A stretch of DNA of 64,000 nt. It comes from Marinobacter zhejiangensis (GTDB lineage: Bacteria; Pseudomonadota; Gammaproteobacteria; Pseudomonadales; Oleiphilaceae). A model generated the notes under the pieces. The model had not been told where the DNA came from, did no database searches, and saw only the letters and a program-made list of their open reading frames with translations. The position numbers were made by a program, and so were the translations under genes. Positions 36,001 through 43,421 of the stretch are shown here, piece after piece; position 1 is the first letter of the stretch, and each line of letters opens with the position of its first letter. Where the stretch lies: contig NZ_FOUE01000001.1 in the NCBI RefSeq assembly GCF_900114775.1, forward strand, positions 434,001 through 498,000, given 5' to 3'.

Positions 36001-38199
36001 ATACTGGGCGACCAGTCCCACGCGCTGGAAACGCGACTGATCGATCTGGGGGGCAACCAGCCGGACGCCGAGGCGTGGCAAGCCATCACCAACGATTATG
36101 ACGCCATCGTGGCGCAGGTTGCCGAGGTCAAGCGCCAGTTTGAAGCGGGTGCGGAAGCCCCTGAAGCAGCCGCCCCGGCCAAAGCGCCCGACATCACGAC
36201 CGAAGAGCCCGTCGCAGCCATCACCCCGGCAGTACCGGAACTTCCGGTCGCTGAACCATCCCCGGAGCCAACTGATGCCACGCCGGCCCCGGTCGTCCAA
36301 GCTGAAGTGAAGGCCACGCCGCAACCGGCGAAAAAGGCCGCGCCCAGCCCCAGAACGGGCACCCAGGAGTCGATCCGGGTTTCTGCACCGCTGCTTGATG
36401 AGCTGGTCAACCTTGCCGGTGAAACCAGTATTACCCGTGGCCGCCTGGAACAGCAGACCAGTGATTTCGGCTACACCCTTGAGGAAATGGCCGCGACCAT
36501 CGAACGTCTGCGCGAACAGCTGCGTCGCATGGACATCGAAACCGAAGCCCAGATCCTGTTCCGGGCCGAGCGGGAGCACGGCCCAGATTACGGCGAGGAC
36601 TTCGACCCTCTGGAAATGGACCGTTATTCCTCCATCCAGCAGCTGTCCCGGGCCCTCGGCGAGTCGTCATCGGATTTGGCGGACCTGCGGGAAACCCTGG
36701 CCGAGCGGATTCGCGACACCGAAACCCTGCTGGTCCAGCAGTCCCGGATCAATACCGAGCTGCAAGAAGGTCTGATGAAGACCCGGATGATCCCGTTCGC
36801 GTCGATGGTTCCCCGACTGCGTCGGATTGTTCGCCAGATCAGCGGTGAGCTTGGTAAGAAGGTTGAATTTGACGTCCGCAACGCCGAAGGCGAAATGGAC
36901 CGCAACATTCTCGAACGGATGATCGCGCCACTGGAGCACATGCTGCGGAACGCGCTCGACCACGGTATCGAGATGCCCGAAGACCGTAAGGCAGCGGGTA
37001 AGCCGGAAACCGGAGAAATTACCCTGTCGCTGACCCGTGAAGGGGGCGATGTGGTATTGCGGATGATGGACGACGGTAAAGGTATCCCGGTCCCGGTCAT
37101 CCGTGACAAGGCCATTCGCCAGGGCATGCTGCGGGAAGACGAAGAACTGAGCGATCGGGAGATCCTTCAGTTCATCCTGCAGCCCGGGTTCTCCACCGCC
37201 CAGAAGGTCACCCAGATTTCCGGCCGTGGCGTCGGTATGGATGTGGTCGGCAGCGAAATCAAACAGCTTGGCGGATCCCTGGATATTGACTCGGCACTGG
37301 GCCGTGGCAGTACCTTCACCGTTCGGCTGCCGTTTACCGTATCGGTGAACCGCGCATTGATGGTCACCACCGGTGAGGATTTCTACGCCATCCCGCTCAA
37401 TACCATCGAGGGTATTGTGCGTGTCAGCACCTACGAGCTGGAAGAGTACTACAAGCCGGACGCCCCGATGTACGAGTACGCCGGCCAGCAATACCGCCTG
37501 CAGTACCTCGGCAACCTGCTGCACAGCGAGCACCAGCCCAAACTGCAGGGCCAGGCTTTGCCACTGCCGGTGATTCTGGTTCGCGGTGCGGAGCAACCCA
37601 TGGCCCTTCAGGTGGACAGCCTGCTGGGTAGCCGTGAAATCGTCGTAAAATCCCTGGGACCTCAGTTCAGTTCGGTGAGAGGGGTATCCGGTGCCACCAT
37701 TCTCGGTGACGGTAATGTGGTCGTGATTCTCGACCTGCCGGCGATGATCCGCTCCGACATTCTGTCCGAGCGTCAGCGTCAGGCCCGCCTGCTCGAAGGC
37801 GGCCAGGAATCGGCACGTCGCGAACAGCGGCCGACCATAGTCATGGTGGTGGACGACTCGGTCACGGTACGGAAGGTCACCTCACGCCTGCTGGAACGGA
37901 ATGGCATGGAAGTGGTTACCGCCAAAGACGGTCTCGATGCGGTGGCCCAGCTTCAGGACCATCGCCCCGACATTATCCTGCTCGATATCGAGATGCCGCG
38001 GATGGACGGTTTCGAAGTGGCCAGTTTTGTTCGCCACGACGACACCCTGCGCGACACCCCGATCTGTATGATCACCTCCCGTACCGGTCAGAAGCACCGC
38101 GAGCGTGCACTGTCGATCGGGGTTAACGAGTACCTCGGCAAGCCCTTCCAGGAAGCCGAACTGCTGGCGACCATCGAACGGCTGACCGGTGACCAGTGA
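30028..38199 (+). CDS. chpA: ChpA hybrid chemosensory histidine kinase with multiple phosphotransfer domains
   Basis: A 2723-residue CheA-type kinase, the centre of the Pil-Chp system. The first 600 residues hold degenerate phosphotransfer-like modules (LHQVHGTLQ near residue 55; IHSICGALRL near 490). Eight canonical HTLKG modules follow, with histidines at residues 648, 828, 989, 1309, 1497, 1686, 1843 and 1979; a further degenerate module lies near 1125 (GHELNQLAIGAA). The dimerisation segment starts near 2115 (LLDELVNLAGET). The kinase core has N box HMLRNALDHG, G1 DDGKGIP and G2 GRGVGMDVV. A CheW-like domain and a C-terminal receiver with Asp2653 complete it. Linkers are rich in Glu, Pro and Ala. 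The ATG at 30028 has GGAG five bases upstream. P. aeruginosa ChpA is similar but, from memory, about 250 residues shorter. Confidence 0.96.
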   Translation: MGNHHDSIALDWVRGEIQETLIRGQQALEGFVENRDDTARLRFCLNYLHQVHGTLQMVELFGAALLTEEMEKLTQAVLNESVASVDDAIEVLMEAILQLPQYLEHLGSSRDDFPLVLLPLLNDLRAARGESLLSDTSLFKPDLTQAQKPAPANASQRLQDPNVLGHIRKLRQMYQFALAGVVREEDLPSQFDYLQKVIQRLIKLCQNTPREQLWLAAGAFVESAQSGDNPVNTAVKSILRNLDTELRRLTDEHANILQQPVPQALFKHLLYYVARARDLNTPYATRLRADYKLDEALPSEDDVSEARSRVSGPGREAIHSVVSALNEELAKLKDQLDLFVRAEYRTNEELEELLPGLHQIANTIAILGLAEARQMVTEQLDTVTRLVNQSEPADDDILMDIAGALLYVEGRLAKLDSDRADEPEEELESGERPRMGSLEFSDASHALLRESRTTVEQIKTALVNFLASQWDQREIQDVPSQIHSICGALRLIPMDRVADILDAAKNYITQVLFNETLTPEWEQMESLADAISSVEYYLEQLADGANNETILEVAEDSLKLLGFPPGEEPTWQETSVSNTEATPAEAPVVANDAPQSVENEDELIDDEILEIFVEEATEVLETIHDFFPRLYQNHDDREALTEVRRAFHTLKGSGRMVNAHSLGELAWSVENMLNRVIEQTVKPTDALFNLVSQVNDRIPQLIEEFRNGNANGDVADLMQQAEALATTSKVAAAPEQPEEPEEPETAETDNIDTLEAEVPAPAQVEAMPAPAEPVATGNDYDDLIDDDILEIFVEEAGEVLDTIREYLPMLVRQHDDRSALAEVRRAFHTLKGSGRMVGALVVGELAWSVENMLNRVIDGSILMNENIVTLLQDVTAILPSLVKDFEERRPASQDTAPYESRANALASGDIPDTKAMPAADETDEAEEPEYLIDVDFDAGADSEDNVDSVLLGIFESETETHLQTLQAFLANAGEKSAVAYTDDVSRALHTLKGSAHTASITPIANVITPLERYVKDARAAGLKADREGLELISEACQFLTQGLAQLRQTPQASLEGTDEYLTRLEELANRSLGRADDVEADVTEALPDAHLVQLFLSEGLDILLDADRILDQWAQAPEDSSPLDILGHELNQLAIGAAQAGLTDVSDLARILADVYSGPKQAMGSLNAEAIQTIRDGHEHLINMMDQVAAGLATRSDALLNDALKGLLESHAAADPVTENEQPADVFNDEFGNELEEIDLSFELELAEPEPEAEELPQLMEVDEDDQELADIFLEEARELIDNTAESLHRWNENPSNTELLQSLQRDLHTLKGGARLSELAAIGDLAHELETLFEGLSDHRLLVDDSLADLLFRSHDRLASMIEALEQSQPPRPAPDLISEIQIYMGGSGESLPVEETAELPSVTEELVELTDFEPAPAEPAVEPEPEEAIRFEEAPSAEEPVLVEESTMAELDPELAEIFLEEAGEIIDTTAEQLHQWQENPNQPELVKELQRELHTLKGGARMAEIAAVADIAHEMETLFERIVEGRIPATTERTELALRAHDQLAALVESIADSGRCPTVPALVQELRHAAEDSAAAQPAEPEFELPTPVVEADSTTLDIELDGLEMSELEQDIHELLTPTDEIPIVEPEQPVHDLAALDPELVGIFLEEAYDLINSTGSSLHAWSEQPDNRDIATELQREVHTLKGGARMAGVAAIGDLTHVLEDLFEKVAEGQIAATPQMIDLLFACHDRLAQMVEQVATQKPCPPAEELVAEVTAILTGDQAANAGETIVVDAQPADGAETELPAEEPASAAPTDDLMGVFLDEGLEIHAAITDCLDQWKSAPEELTGITQLQQEIHTLKGGARLAGADSFADLADHWESLLDSVVRGSGVQATVLALSERAVDELQKMLNALEEGQKPIPAPALLADIAAAEASAQEAEGTAEAAEPVDPEVIEIFLEEAGELSDQLEHLLADWQKDPGNHHFNQEAQRVLHTLKGGARLAQLKILGDQSHALETRLIDLGGNQPDAEAWQAITNDYDAIVAQVAEVKRQFEAGAEAPEAAAPAKAPDITTEEPVAAITPAVPELPVAEPSPEPTDATPAPVVQAEVKATPQPAKKAAPSPRTGTQESIRVSAPLLDELVNLAGETSITRGRLEQQTSDFGYTLEEMAATIERLREQLRRMDIETEAQILFRAEREHGPDYGEDFDPLEMDRYSSIQQLSRALGESSSDLADLRETLAERIRDTETLLVQQSRINTELQEGLMKTRMIPFASMVPRLRRIVRQISGELGKKVEFDVRNAEGEMDRNILERMIAPLEHMLRNALDHGIEMPEDRKAAGKPETGEITLSLTREGGDVVLRMMDDGKGIPVPVIRDKAIRQGMLREDEELSDREILQFILQPGFSTAQKVTQISGRGVGMDVVGSEIKQLGGSLDIDSALGRGSTFTVRLPFTVSVNRALMVTTGEDFYAIPLNTIEGIVRVSTYELEEYYKPDAPMYEYAGQQYRLQYLGNLLHSEHQPKLQGQALPLPVILVRGAEQPMALQVDSLLGSREIVVKSLGPQFSSVRGVSGATILGDGNVVVILDLPAMIRSDILSERQRQARLLEGGQESARREQRPTIVMVVDDSVTVRKVTSRLLERNGMEVVTAKDGLDAVAQLQDHRPDIILLDIEMPRMDGFEVASFVRHDDTLRDTPICMITSRTGQKHRERALSIGVNEYLGKPFQEAELLATIERLTGDQ
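31831..32110 (+). repeat. chpA: Phosphotransfer module repeat, copy 1
   Basis: This stretch and 32371-32650 are near copies at exactly 540 bases offset. They share DDxILEIFVEEAxEVL, EVRRAFHTLKGSGRMV and GELAWSVENMLNRVI, with long runs of identical bases around the histidine codon. A recent internal duplication within chpA is the simplest explanation. Confidence 0.85.
32371..32650 (+). repeat. chpA: Phosphotransfer module repeat, copy 2
   Basis: Second copy of the duplicated module of chpA, containing His828. It differs from copy 1 mainly in the first helix and in the segment after GSGRMV. Confidence 0.85.
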
Positions 38200-39245
38200 T
38201 GGCCGACAGCACTGGCCGGCCTGCGGTCGGGATCGTTTCGGACGATGTCCTGCAACGGCACCGACTGCAGGAAGCGGTTTCCCGCTTCGGCCTGAGCGCC
38301 AGCTTCAGCGGCGCCCCTGACCGCCTGGAGGGTTATCCGGAAATACCCTCAGCCGACATCTGGCTGGTCACCCTGGAAGATGAGGCCGATCACCCAGACC
38401 TGCTGGAATTTCTTCTGGAAAGCACCGAAGCACCGGTGCTGTTTGGGGTCGCTTCGGCCCCTAAACCCGGGACCACCGACTACTTCCGCTGGGAACGTCG
38501 CCTTCAGGACAAGCTGGAAAAGAACCTCGGCGCGCTCGAACAACTGGATTCCGTCGACAGCATTACTGAGTTAGAGCGAGGCGAGTCCACCGAAGCGCCG
38601 ACGCTGTCCCAGTGGGTCACGCCTGCTGAAGCCGGCCAACCGGCACAGGACATCTGGATTCTGGGCGCGTCCCTGGGTGGGCCGGCGGCGGTCAAATCCT
38701 TTCTGGACCATCTGCCAGCGGGACTCCCGGTGGGTTTTATTTACGCCCAGCACATTGACGGGAACTTTACTGAAGTACTGACTCGGGTGCTGGGCCGGCA
38801 CGCCCACTACAAACTCCGGCATGCCGCCGTGGGTAACAAGGTCAACAACGGTGATGTGGTGCTGTTGCCCGTCGAGCATGAATGGTACATCAATGACGAC
38901 GGCAGCCTTGCCCGCAAGGATACCCCCTGGCCAGGCCCTTATGGCCCATCCATTGACCAGGTGCTGCTGAATGTCGGCGATCATTATGGCGCCCGCTGCA
39001 ACGCCATCCTGTTCTCTGGCATGGGCAATGACGGCGCCATCGCGGCGCCGTTACTGAAAGCCCACGGCAGCCGGGTGTGGGTGCAGGACAGCGCCAGTTG
39101 TGGCAACAGTTCAATGCCTGACTCGGTGGCCGCCACTGGTTGCACCAGCTTTATCGGCACCCCCGAGCAGCTGGCAAAAGAACTCGTTAAAACCATTGAA
39201 GAATCCTGCCTGCTTAAACGCCGGCAACAACGGGATTCCGCCTGA
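38199..39245 (+). CDS. chpB: CheB-type methylesterase ChpB
   Basis: A 348-residue protein. The C-terminal methylesterase domain has the nucleophile Ser158 in ILGASLGGP, the histidine in YAQHIDGNF and the aspartate in FSGMGNDGA. The N-terminal 125 residues look like a receiver that has lost its phosphoacceptor: the strand reads ADIWLVTLEDE and no LTKPF-type lysine loop follows. It should demethylate PilJ. Its ATG overlaps the chpA stop (TGATG). Confidence 0.9.
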   Translation: MADSTGRPAVGIVSDDVLQRHRLQEAVSRFGLSASFSGAPDRLEGYPEIPSADIWLVTLEDEADHPDLLEFLLESTEAPVLFGVASAPKPGTTDYFRWERRLQDKLEKNLGALEQLDSVDSITELERGESTEAPTLSQWVTPAEAGQPAQDIWILGASLGGPAAVKSFLDHLPAGLPVGFIYAQHIDGNFTEVLTRVLGRHAHYKLRHAAVGNKVNNGDVVLLPVEHEWYINDDGSLARKDTPWPGPYGPSIDQVLLNVGDHYGARCNAILFSGMGNDGAIAAPLLKAHGSRVWVQDSASCGNSSMPDSVAATGCTSFIGTPEQLAKELVKTIEESCLLKRRQQRDSA

Positions 39246-39256
39246 GGAACTGAACC

Positions 39257-39721
39257 ATGAGCGAAAACAGCCAACTCCTCCCCTGCGTTATGATCCCGAT
39301 GGCCGGGCAACAGCTGTTACTCCCCAACGTTTCCATCGCCGAAATTGTCGATTACGCCAGCGTGGAACGCCGCGACAATGCGCCGCTGTGGCTGTTGGGT
39401 GATATCCAGTGGCGTGGCCTGACCCTGCCGGTTATTTCCTACGACATTGCCAATGGTGGCAAAGCCGGCGCGCCTGCCAGCAGTCGTGGCCGGGTAGCGA
39501 TCCTCAATACCATTGGCGAGCACCATAACTCTCTGCCCTTCCTGGCCATTGTTACCCAGGGGATTCCCAGCCAGGCCCGAATCGCCAGCAGCCAGGTACA
39601 GGAGCGCGAGGGCGAACCCGGTCCCGCCGACCTGATGCTGGTTGACGTTGACGGCGAAGGCGCCCGCATTCCGAACCTCGAATACCTGGAAACCCTGGCG
39701 CTGCAGGCGCAACAAGGCTGA
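39257..39721 (+). CDS. chpC: CheW-like protein ChpC
   Basis: A 154-residue CheW-domain protein (VMIPMAGQQLLLPNVSIAEIV in part; LLGDIQWRGLTLPVISYD). It is the second adaptor of the Pil-Chp system, thought to link ChpA to additional inputs. It lies 11 bases after chpB and ends the cluster. Confidence 0.92.
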   Translation: MSENSQLLPCVMIPMAGQQLLLPNVSIAEIVDYASVERRDNAPLWLLGDIQWRGLTLPVISYDIANGGKAGAPASSRGRVAILNTIGEHHNSLPFLAIVTQGIPSQARIASSQVQEREGEPGPADLMLVDVDGEGARIPNLEYLETLALQAQQG

Positions 39722-39735
39722 CATCAACAACCGCG

Positions 39736-39774
39736 GTGACGGCACTGATGGCAAACGTTATAATGTTGCATTAT
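39736..39774 (+). promoter_or_regulatory. zur: Candidate zur promoter with palindromic operator on the -10
   Basis: GTGACG and a perfect TATAAT (39759-39764) are 17 bases apart. Overlapping the -10 is a perfect inverted repeat ATAATG-TTG-CATTAT (39760-39774). Zur sites in gammaproteobacteria are AT-rich palindromes of this kind built around GTTATA, and GTTATAATG is present in one arm. This suggests autoregulation of zur-znuCB by zinc; unproven. Confidence 0.5.
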
Positions 39775-39793
39775 TTGAACGGATACCGTTGCC

Positions 39794-40285
39794 ATGCCAG
39801 ACAGTGCCCTTCCTTACCGGCCCCACAACCACACCGCCTGCGTCCAACAGGCCCTGGCCGATGCCCGTGAGATCTGCCAAAGCCAGCAGGCGCGGCTGAC
39901 ACCTACCCGGGAGCGGGTCCTGGAGCTGATCTGGCAATCCCACAAGCCACTCGGTGCCTATGACCTGCTGGCGGCACTGGCGGAGGATGGTCACAATGCG
40001 GCACCGCCCACGGTGTATCGTGCCCTCGACTTTCTCCTGCAGCATGGCCTGGTTCACCGGATTGCCTCCCTCAATGCGTTCATTGGCTGCACCCACGCCG
40101 GCCAGAACCACACCAGTGTTTTCCTGATCTGCCGCAACTGCCGCAATGCCCTGGAGCTGGCCGCCCCCGAGGTTGAACTCGCCGTCCACCAGGCCGCCGC
40201 CGCCCAGGCGTTCACACCGGAAGACACCACCATCGAGATTGCCGGGCAGTGCCCCACCTGCAAGGCGGCCAATGCTGATGACTGA
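39794..40285 (+). CDS. zur: Fur-family zinc uptake regulator Zur
   Basis: A 163-residue Fur-family repressor. Winged helix with RLTPTRERVLELIWQS and PPTVYRALDFLLQHGLVHRI; zinc-binding cysteines as CRNC (ICRNCRNALE) and CPTC (GQCPTCKA). It represses zinc uptake genes when zinc is sufficient. The fusion-tight position before znuC and znuB supports Zur over Fur or PerR. The znuC start overlaps its stop. Confidence 0.93.
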   Translation: MPDSALPYRPHNHTACVQQALADAREICQSQQARLTPTRERVLELIWQSHKPLGAYDLLAALAEDGHNAAPPTVYRALDFLLQHGLVHRIASLNAFIGCTHAGQNHTSVFLICRNCRNALELAAPEVELAVHQAAAAQAFTPEDTTIEIAGQCPTCKAANADD

Positions 40286-41063
40286 ATGCCTGGTTACCCT
40301 CAAGAACGCCACCGTTCGCTTTGACGGCCCACCGGTCATTGATGGCATCAACCTGACGCTCAACCGCGGCGATATCGTCACCATTATCGGCCCCAACGGC
40401 GCCGGTAAAACGACTCTGATCAAATCCATACTGAGCATCCAGAAGCTGTCAGGCGGCGAGATCTGGCTCAAGCCCGGTGCCCGTATCGGCTACGTTCCCC
40501 AGCATCTGATCCTGCAGCCCACCCTGCCGCTGAGCGTTCGCCGGTTCCTGATGCTGACCGGTGAACCCGAGGCCCGCTGCCGCGAGGCGCTTGCGCAAAC
40601 CGGGGTCAGCCACCTGTTTGACGCATCGATCCATCACCTGTCGGGCGGCGAAAAGCAGCGGGTGCTGATCGCCAGGGCGCTGGCCCGGAACCCGGACCTC
40701 CTGGTTCTGGACGAGCCCGCCCAAGGCGTCGACATCAATGGCCAGGCGGCACTCTATGACCTGATTCGCACCCTTCGGGATCAGCTCCAGTGTGGCGTCA
40801 TCATGATTTCCCACGACCTGCACCTGGTCATGGCGGCCACCGACCAGGTCATCTGTTTGAACCAGCACATCTGTTGCAGCGGTCGCCCGGAGGACATTTC
40901 CGCCGACCCCGCGTTCATCGAGACCTTTGGTCAGCAGGTCGCAGAAAGCCTTGCGGTCTACCACCATCACCATAACCACCAGCACACCCTTCACGGCGAC
41001 GTGGTCGCTGGCGACGGTGACGCCTGCCAGCACGAGGACTGCCACAGCCATGGCACTCATTGA
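40278..41063 (+). CDS. znuC: Zinc ABC transporter ATP-binding protein ZnuC
   Basis: A 261-residue ABC ATPase with Walker A GPNGAGKTT, signature LSGGEKQRVLIARA and Walker B LLVLDEPAQGVD. The C-terminal 40 residues are very rich in His (YHHHHNHQH, then CQHEDCHSHGTH), likely a zinc-binding tail. The start at 40278 aligns with the family (MTECLVTL); an ATG two codons earlier is closer to a possible AAGG site. It overlaps zur at the start and znuB at the end. Confidence 0.94.
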   Translation: MTECLVTLKNATVRFDGPPVIDGINLTLNRGDIVTIIGPNGAGKTTLIKSILSIQKLSGGEIWLKPGARIGYVPQHLILQPTLPLSVRRFLMLTGEPEARCREALAQTGVSHLFDASIHHLSGGEKQRVLIARALARNPDLLVLDEPAQGVDINGQAALYDLIRTLRDQLQCGVIMISHDLHLVMAATDQVICLNQHICCSGRPEDISADPAFIETFGQQVAESLAVYHHHHNHQHTLHGDVVAGDGDACQHEDCHSHGTH

Positions 41064-41862
41064 TTCAATCCTGGACGATTTTTTCTGGCGCGCACTGATC
41101 GGCGGCCTTGGCGTCGCACTGGTTGCGGGCCCGCTCGGCTGCTTCGTGGTCTGGAGGCGGATGGCGTATTTTGGTGACACCCTGGCTCATTCGGCCCTGC
41201 TGGGTATCGCCCTTGGCTTCCTGTTCCAGCTGCCACTCAACCTGGCCATCGCCGGCACCTGCGTGGCCCTCGCGATCGTGCTGGTGATTCTCGCCCGCAG
41301 CCGTACCCTGGCAACCGATACCCTGCTGGGCATACTTGCCCACAGTGCCCTGGCCATTGGCCTGGTCACCCTCAGTTTCATGCCAGAGGTGCGCCTCGAC
41401 CTGAGCGGTTACCTGTTCGGCGACCTGTTAGCGATGAGCCGCGACGACCTGCTATGGATCTACGGCGGCGCCGCCATCATTCTCACATTGCTGTACCGGC
41501 TCTGGCGGGGACTGTTGATGACCACCATCCATGAAGAACTGGCTCGGGTAGAAGGCTTTCCGGTTGAACGTCTGCGCCTGGCATTGATGCTGATGTTTTC
41601 CCTGGTCATTGCCGTCGCGATGAAAATCGTCGGCGTGCTGCTGATCACCGCCCTGTTGATCATTCCAGCGGCTACCGCCCGGCGCTTGGCAAACACCCCG
41701 GAACGTATGGTGCTGTTGGCCGTGGTGATCGGCATGCTGGCGGTGTCCGGCGGCCTGAGCCTGTCCTGGCTTTCCGACAGTCCAGCAGGGCCCTCGGTTG
41801 TGGTTGCGGCCTTTACCATGTTCCTGCTGGTGTACGGGGTGGTGCGGCGTCCCCAGGCCTGA
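41050..41862 (+). CDS. znuB: Zinc ABC transporter permease ZnuB
   Basis: A 270-residue membrane protein with about eight hydrophobic helices and the ABC-3 family pattern: WRRMAYFGDTLAHSALLGIALG (in part RRMAYFGDTLAHSALLG), DLLAMSRDDLLWI, HEELARVEG and LLIIPAATARRLA. It forms the channel for zinc import with ZnuC. The ATG lies 14 bases inside znuC. The znuA binding protein gene is not in the window. Confidence 0.94.
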   Translation: MALIDSILDDFFWRALIGGLGVALVAGPLGCFVVWRRMAYFGDTLAHSALLGIALGFLFQLPLNLAIAGTCVALAIVLVILARSRTLATDTLLGILAHSALAIGLVTLSFMPEVRLDLSGYLFGDLLAMSRDDLLWIYGGAAIILTLLYRLWRGLLMTTIHEELARVEGFPVERLRLALMLMFSLVIAVAMKIVGVLLITALLIIPAATARRLANTPERMVLLAVVIGMLAVSGGLSLSWLSDSPAGPSVVVAAFTMFLLVYGVVRRPQA

Positions 41863-41951
41863 CCGGCGCTCTGGCTTCCCTGATCCCGGGACGTGGGCTA
41901 AAGTGAGTCTGAGGTCGGTCTTGCCATGCCCATACCCAGCCGGAGACTCAC

Positions 41952-43400
41952 ATGCCCCGCGCGCCCCGACAAGGATTCCGTTTCCCGCGTCGCCTGCTTC
42001 TGCTGCCAGGCTTACCGCTGCTTTTACTGGTCATCATCCTAGTCGCAACCGCCTGGCTTGCCCAAACCGCCAGGGACGAAGGGCGAACCCTCACCAACCA
42101 ACTGCTCGCCACCCGGCAACTGGGCCACGCCGCGCGCTTTGATGCCCATTTCTCATTACTGGTGGCCAGTGCCCGAGGCATGGCTGCTGGCCACATTGGC
42201 AATGCCACTGAGTTCCGCCAGCGGGCCAACGCACTCCTGGCCCAGCACCCGACCCTGCTTGGCGTTGAGCTGATCCGCCGGATTCCCCATGACCGCCGGG
42301 AACAGGTTGAGCAGCAGATGTCTGCGGAGCTGAACCAGTACGTGCCGTTTCGACAGTGGCAACAACTGGTGGCGAACGTCCCCCTTGAACCCCGCGACGA
42401 CTACCTGGTGGTGCGCTGGAGCTACGCCCGCAGCGACATTGAGGAAAACGGAATCAGCCCGGGCCTGCTGGCACTGTCAGTGCCGCAGTGGCGCCGGGAC
42501 CTGCAAACCGCATTCGAACAGCAGACGGTGACCACAACACCGTTGACGGCCCTCGACAACGAAAGCCTGAACGGCCATAGCCTGCGCATCTTTGTGCCAG
42601 TGAGCCAGGACGACGTGATCAGCATCGACATGGACCCAACCCATTGGCTGGGGGGGCTGTTCGGCGCCTATCAGGACCCCCGCGTCCGCTTTACCGTGCA
42701 TGACCTCAATCAGCACAACAAGACACCGCTGTACCTATCCCCCGCCGAAGGCTCTGTGCTGTCAGAGCGCGCCCTGCGCTCCGAAGTGGCTGCGGGTAAC
42801 CGTCACTGGATGATCACCACCCTGCCCACCAAAGGCCTCTACCTTCAGGCCAATACCCAGACCGTTCGGCGGGTATGGATGACAGGCCTCATCATCGCCC
42901 TGGCCGCAGCCGCCGCCCTCACCACCCTGTTGCTGCTGCGACAATTTTACCGGCGCAGGCTGACCCTGGCCGAAAAACGGCAAAACCATCTCGATACCCG
43001 GCAGCAAAACCTGGAAGTCGAAAAAACCATCCTGCACAAAGCGCTTGAAGAATCCGGGCACCGCACCCGCGACCTGATTGGACTGGCCGGGGGCTTTGTT
43101 GCGGAGCTGGATGAACGTGGACGTACCGGCTTCGTCTCCGAGCAGGTCAGTGACTTGCTCGACCTCCCTCCGTCGACATTGATGGAACAACCATTTGAAA
43201 CCCACGTTGCTCCCGATAGCCTGGAATCCTATCAAGCCACCCTGGCCGCAGCCCGGGAAACCAGAGCCATCGAACGAGCCGACCTGAACCTGCTCACCGA
43301 TACCCGCCGTGCCCTGCCGGTCACCCTTCGGGTCAAGGCCATTGCGGATCCGGTACACGGGTTTACCGGGTATCGGCTGTCAGTGATACCCCGGCAGTAA
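41952..43400 (+). CDS. Membrane sensor with CHASE-like and PAS domains, no output domain
   Basis: A 482-residue protein. A first membrane helix lies at about residues 15-35, a periplasmic domain of about 270 residues resembles CHASE sensors (ARFDAHFSLLVASARGMA; LGVELIRRIP; YARSDIEENG), a second helix is near 312-332, then a coiled coil and a C-terminal PAS-like domain that ends the protein. No kinase, GGDEF, EAL or receptor signalling domain follows, and only 21 bases separate its stop from the next gene's end. It may pass its signal to a partner protein, or it may be a remnant of a larger sensor. The start ATG follows GGAGACTCAC. Confidence 0.7.
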   Translation: MPRAPRQGFRFPRRLLLLPGLPLLLLVIILVATAWLAQTARDEGRTLTNQLLATRQLGHAARFDAHFSLLVASARGMAAGHIGNATEFRQRANALLAQHPTLLGVELIRRIPHDRREQVEQQMSAELNQYVPFRQWQQLVANVPLEPRDDYLVVRWSYARSDIEENGISPGLLALSVPQWRRDLQTAFEQQTVTTTPLTALDNESLNGHSLRIFVPVSQDDVISIDMDPTHWLGGLFGAYQDPRVRFTVHDLNQHNKTPLYLSPAEGSVLSERALRSEVAAGNRHWMITTLPTKGLYLQANTQTVRRVWMTGLIIALAAAAALTTLLLLRQFYRRRLTLAEKRQNHLDTRQQNLEVEKTILHKALEESGHRTRDLIGLAGGFVAELDERGRTGFVSEQVSDLLDLPPSTLMEQPFETHVAPDSLESYQATLAAARETRAIERADLNLLTDTRRALPVTLRVKAIADPVHGFTGYRLSVIPRQ

Positions 43401-43421
43401 CGCATCAGTAACCCCGTACGA

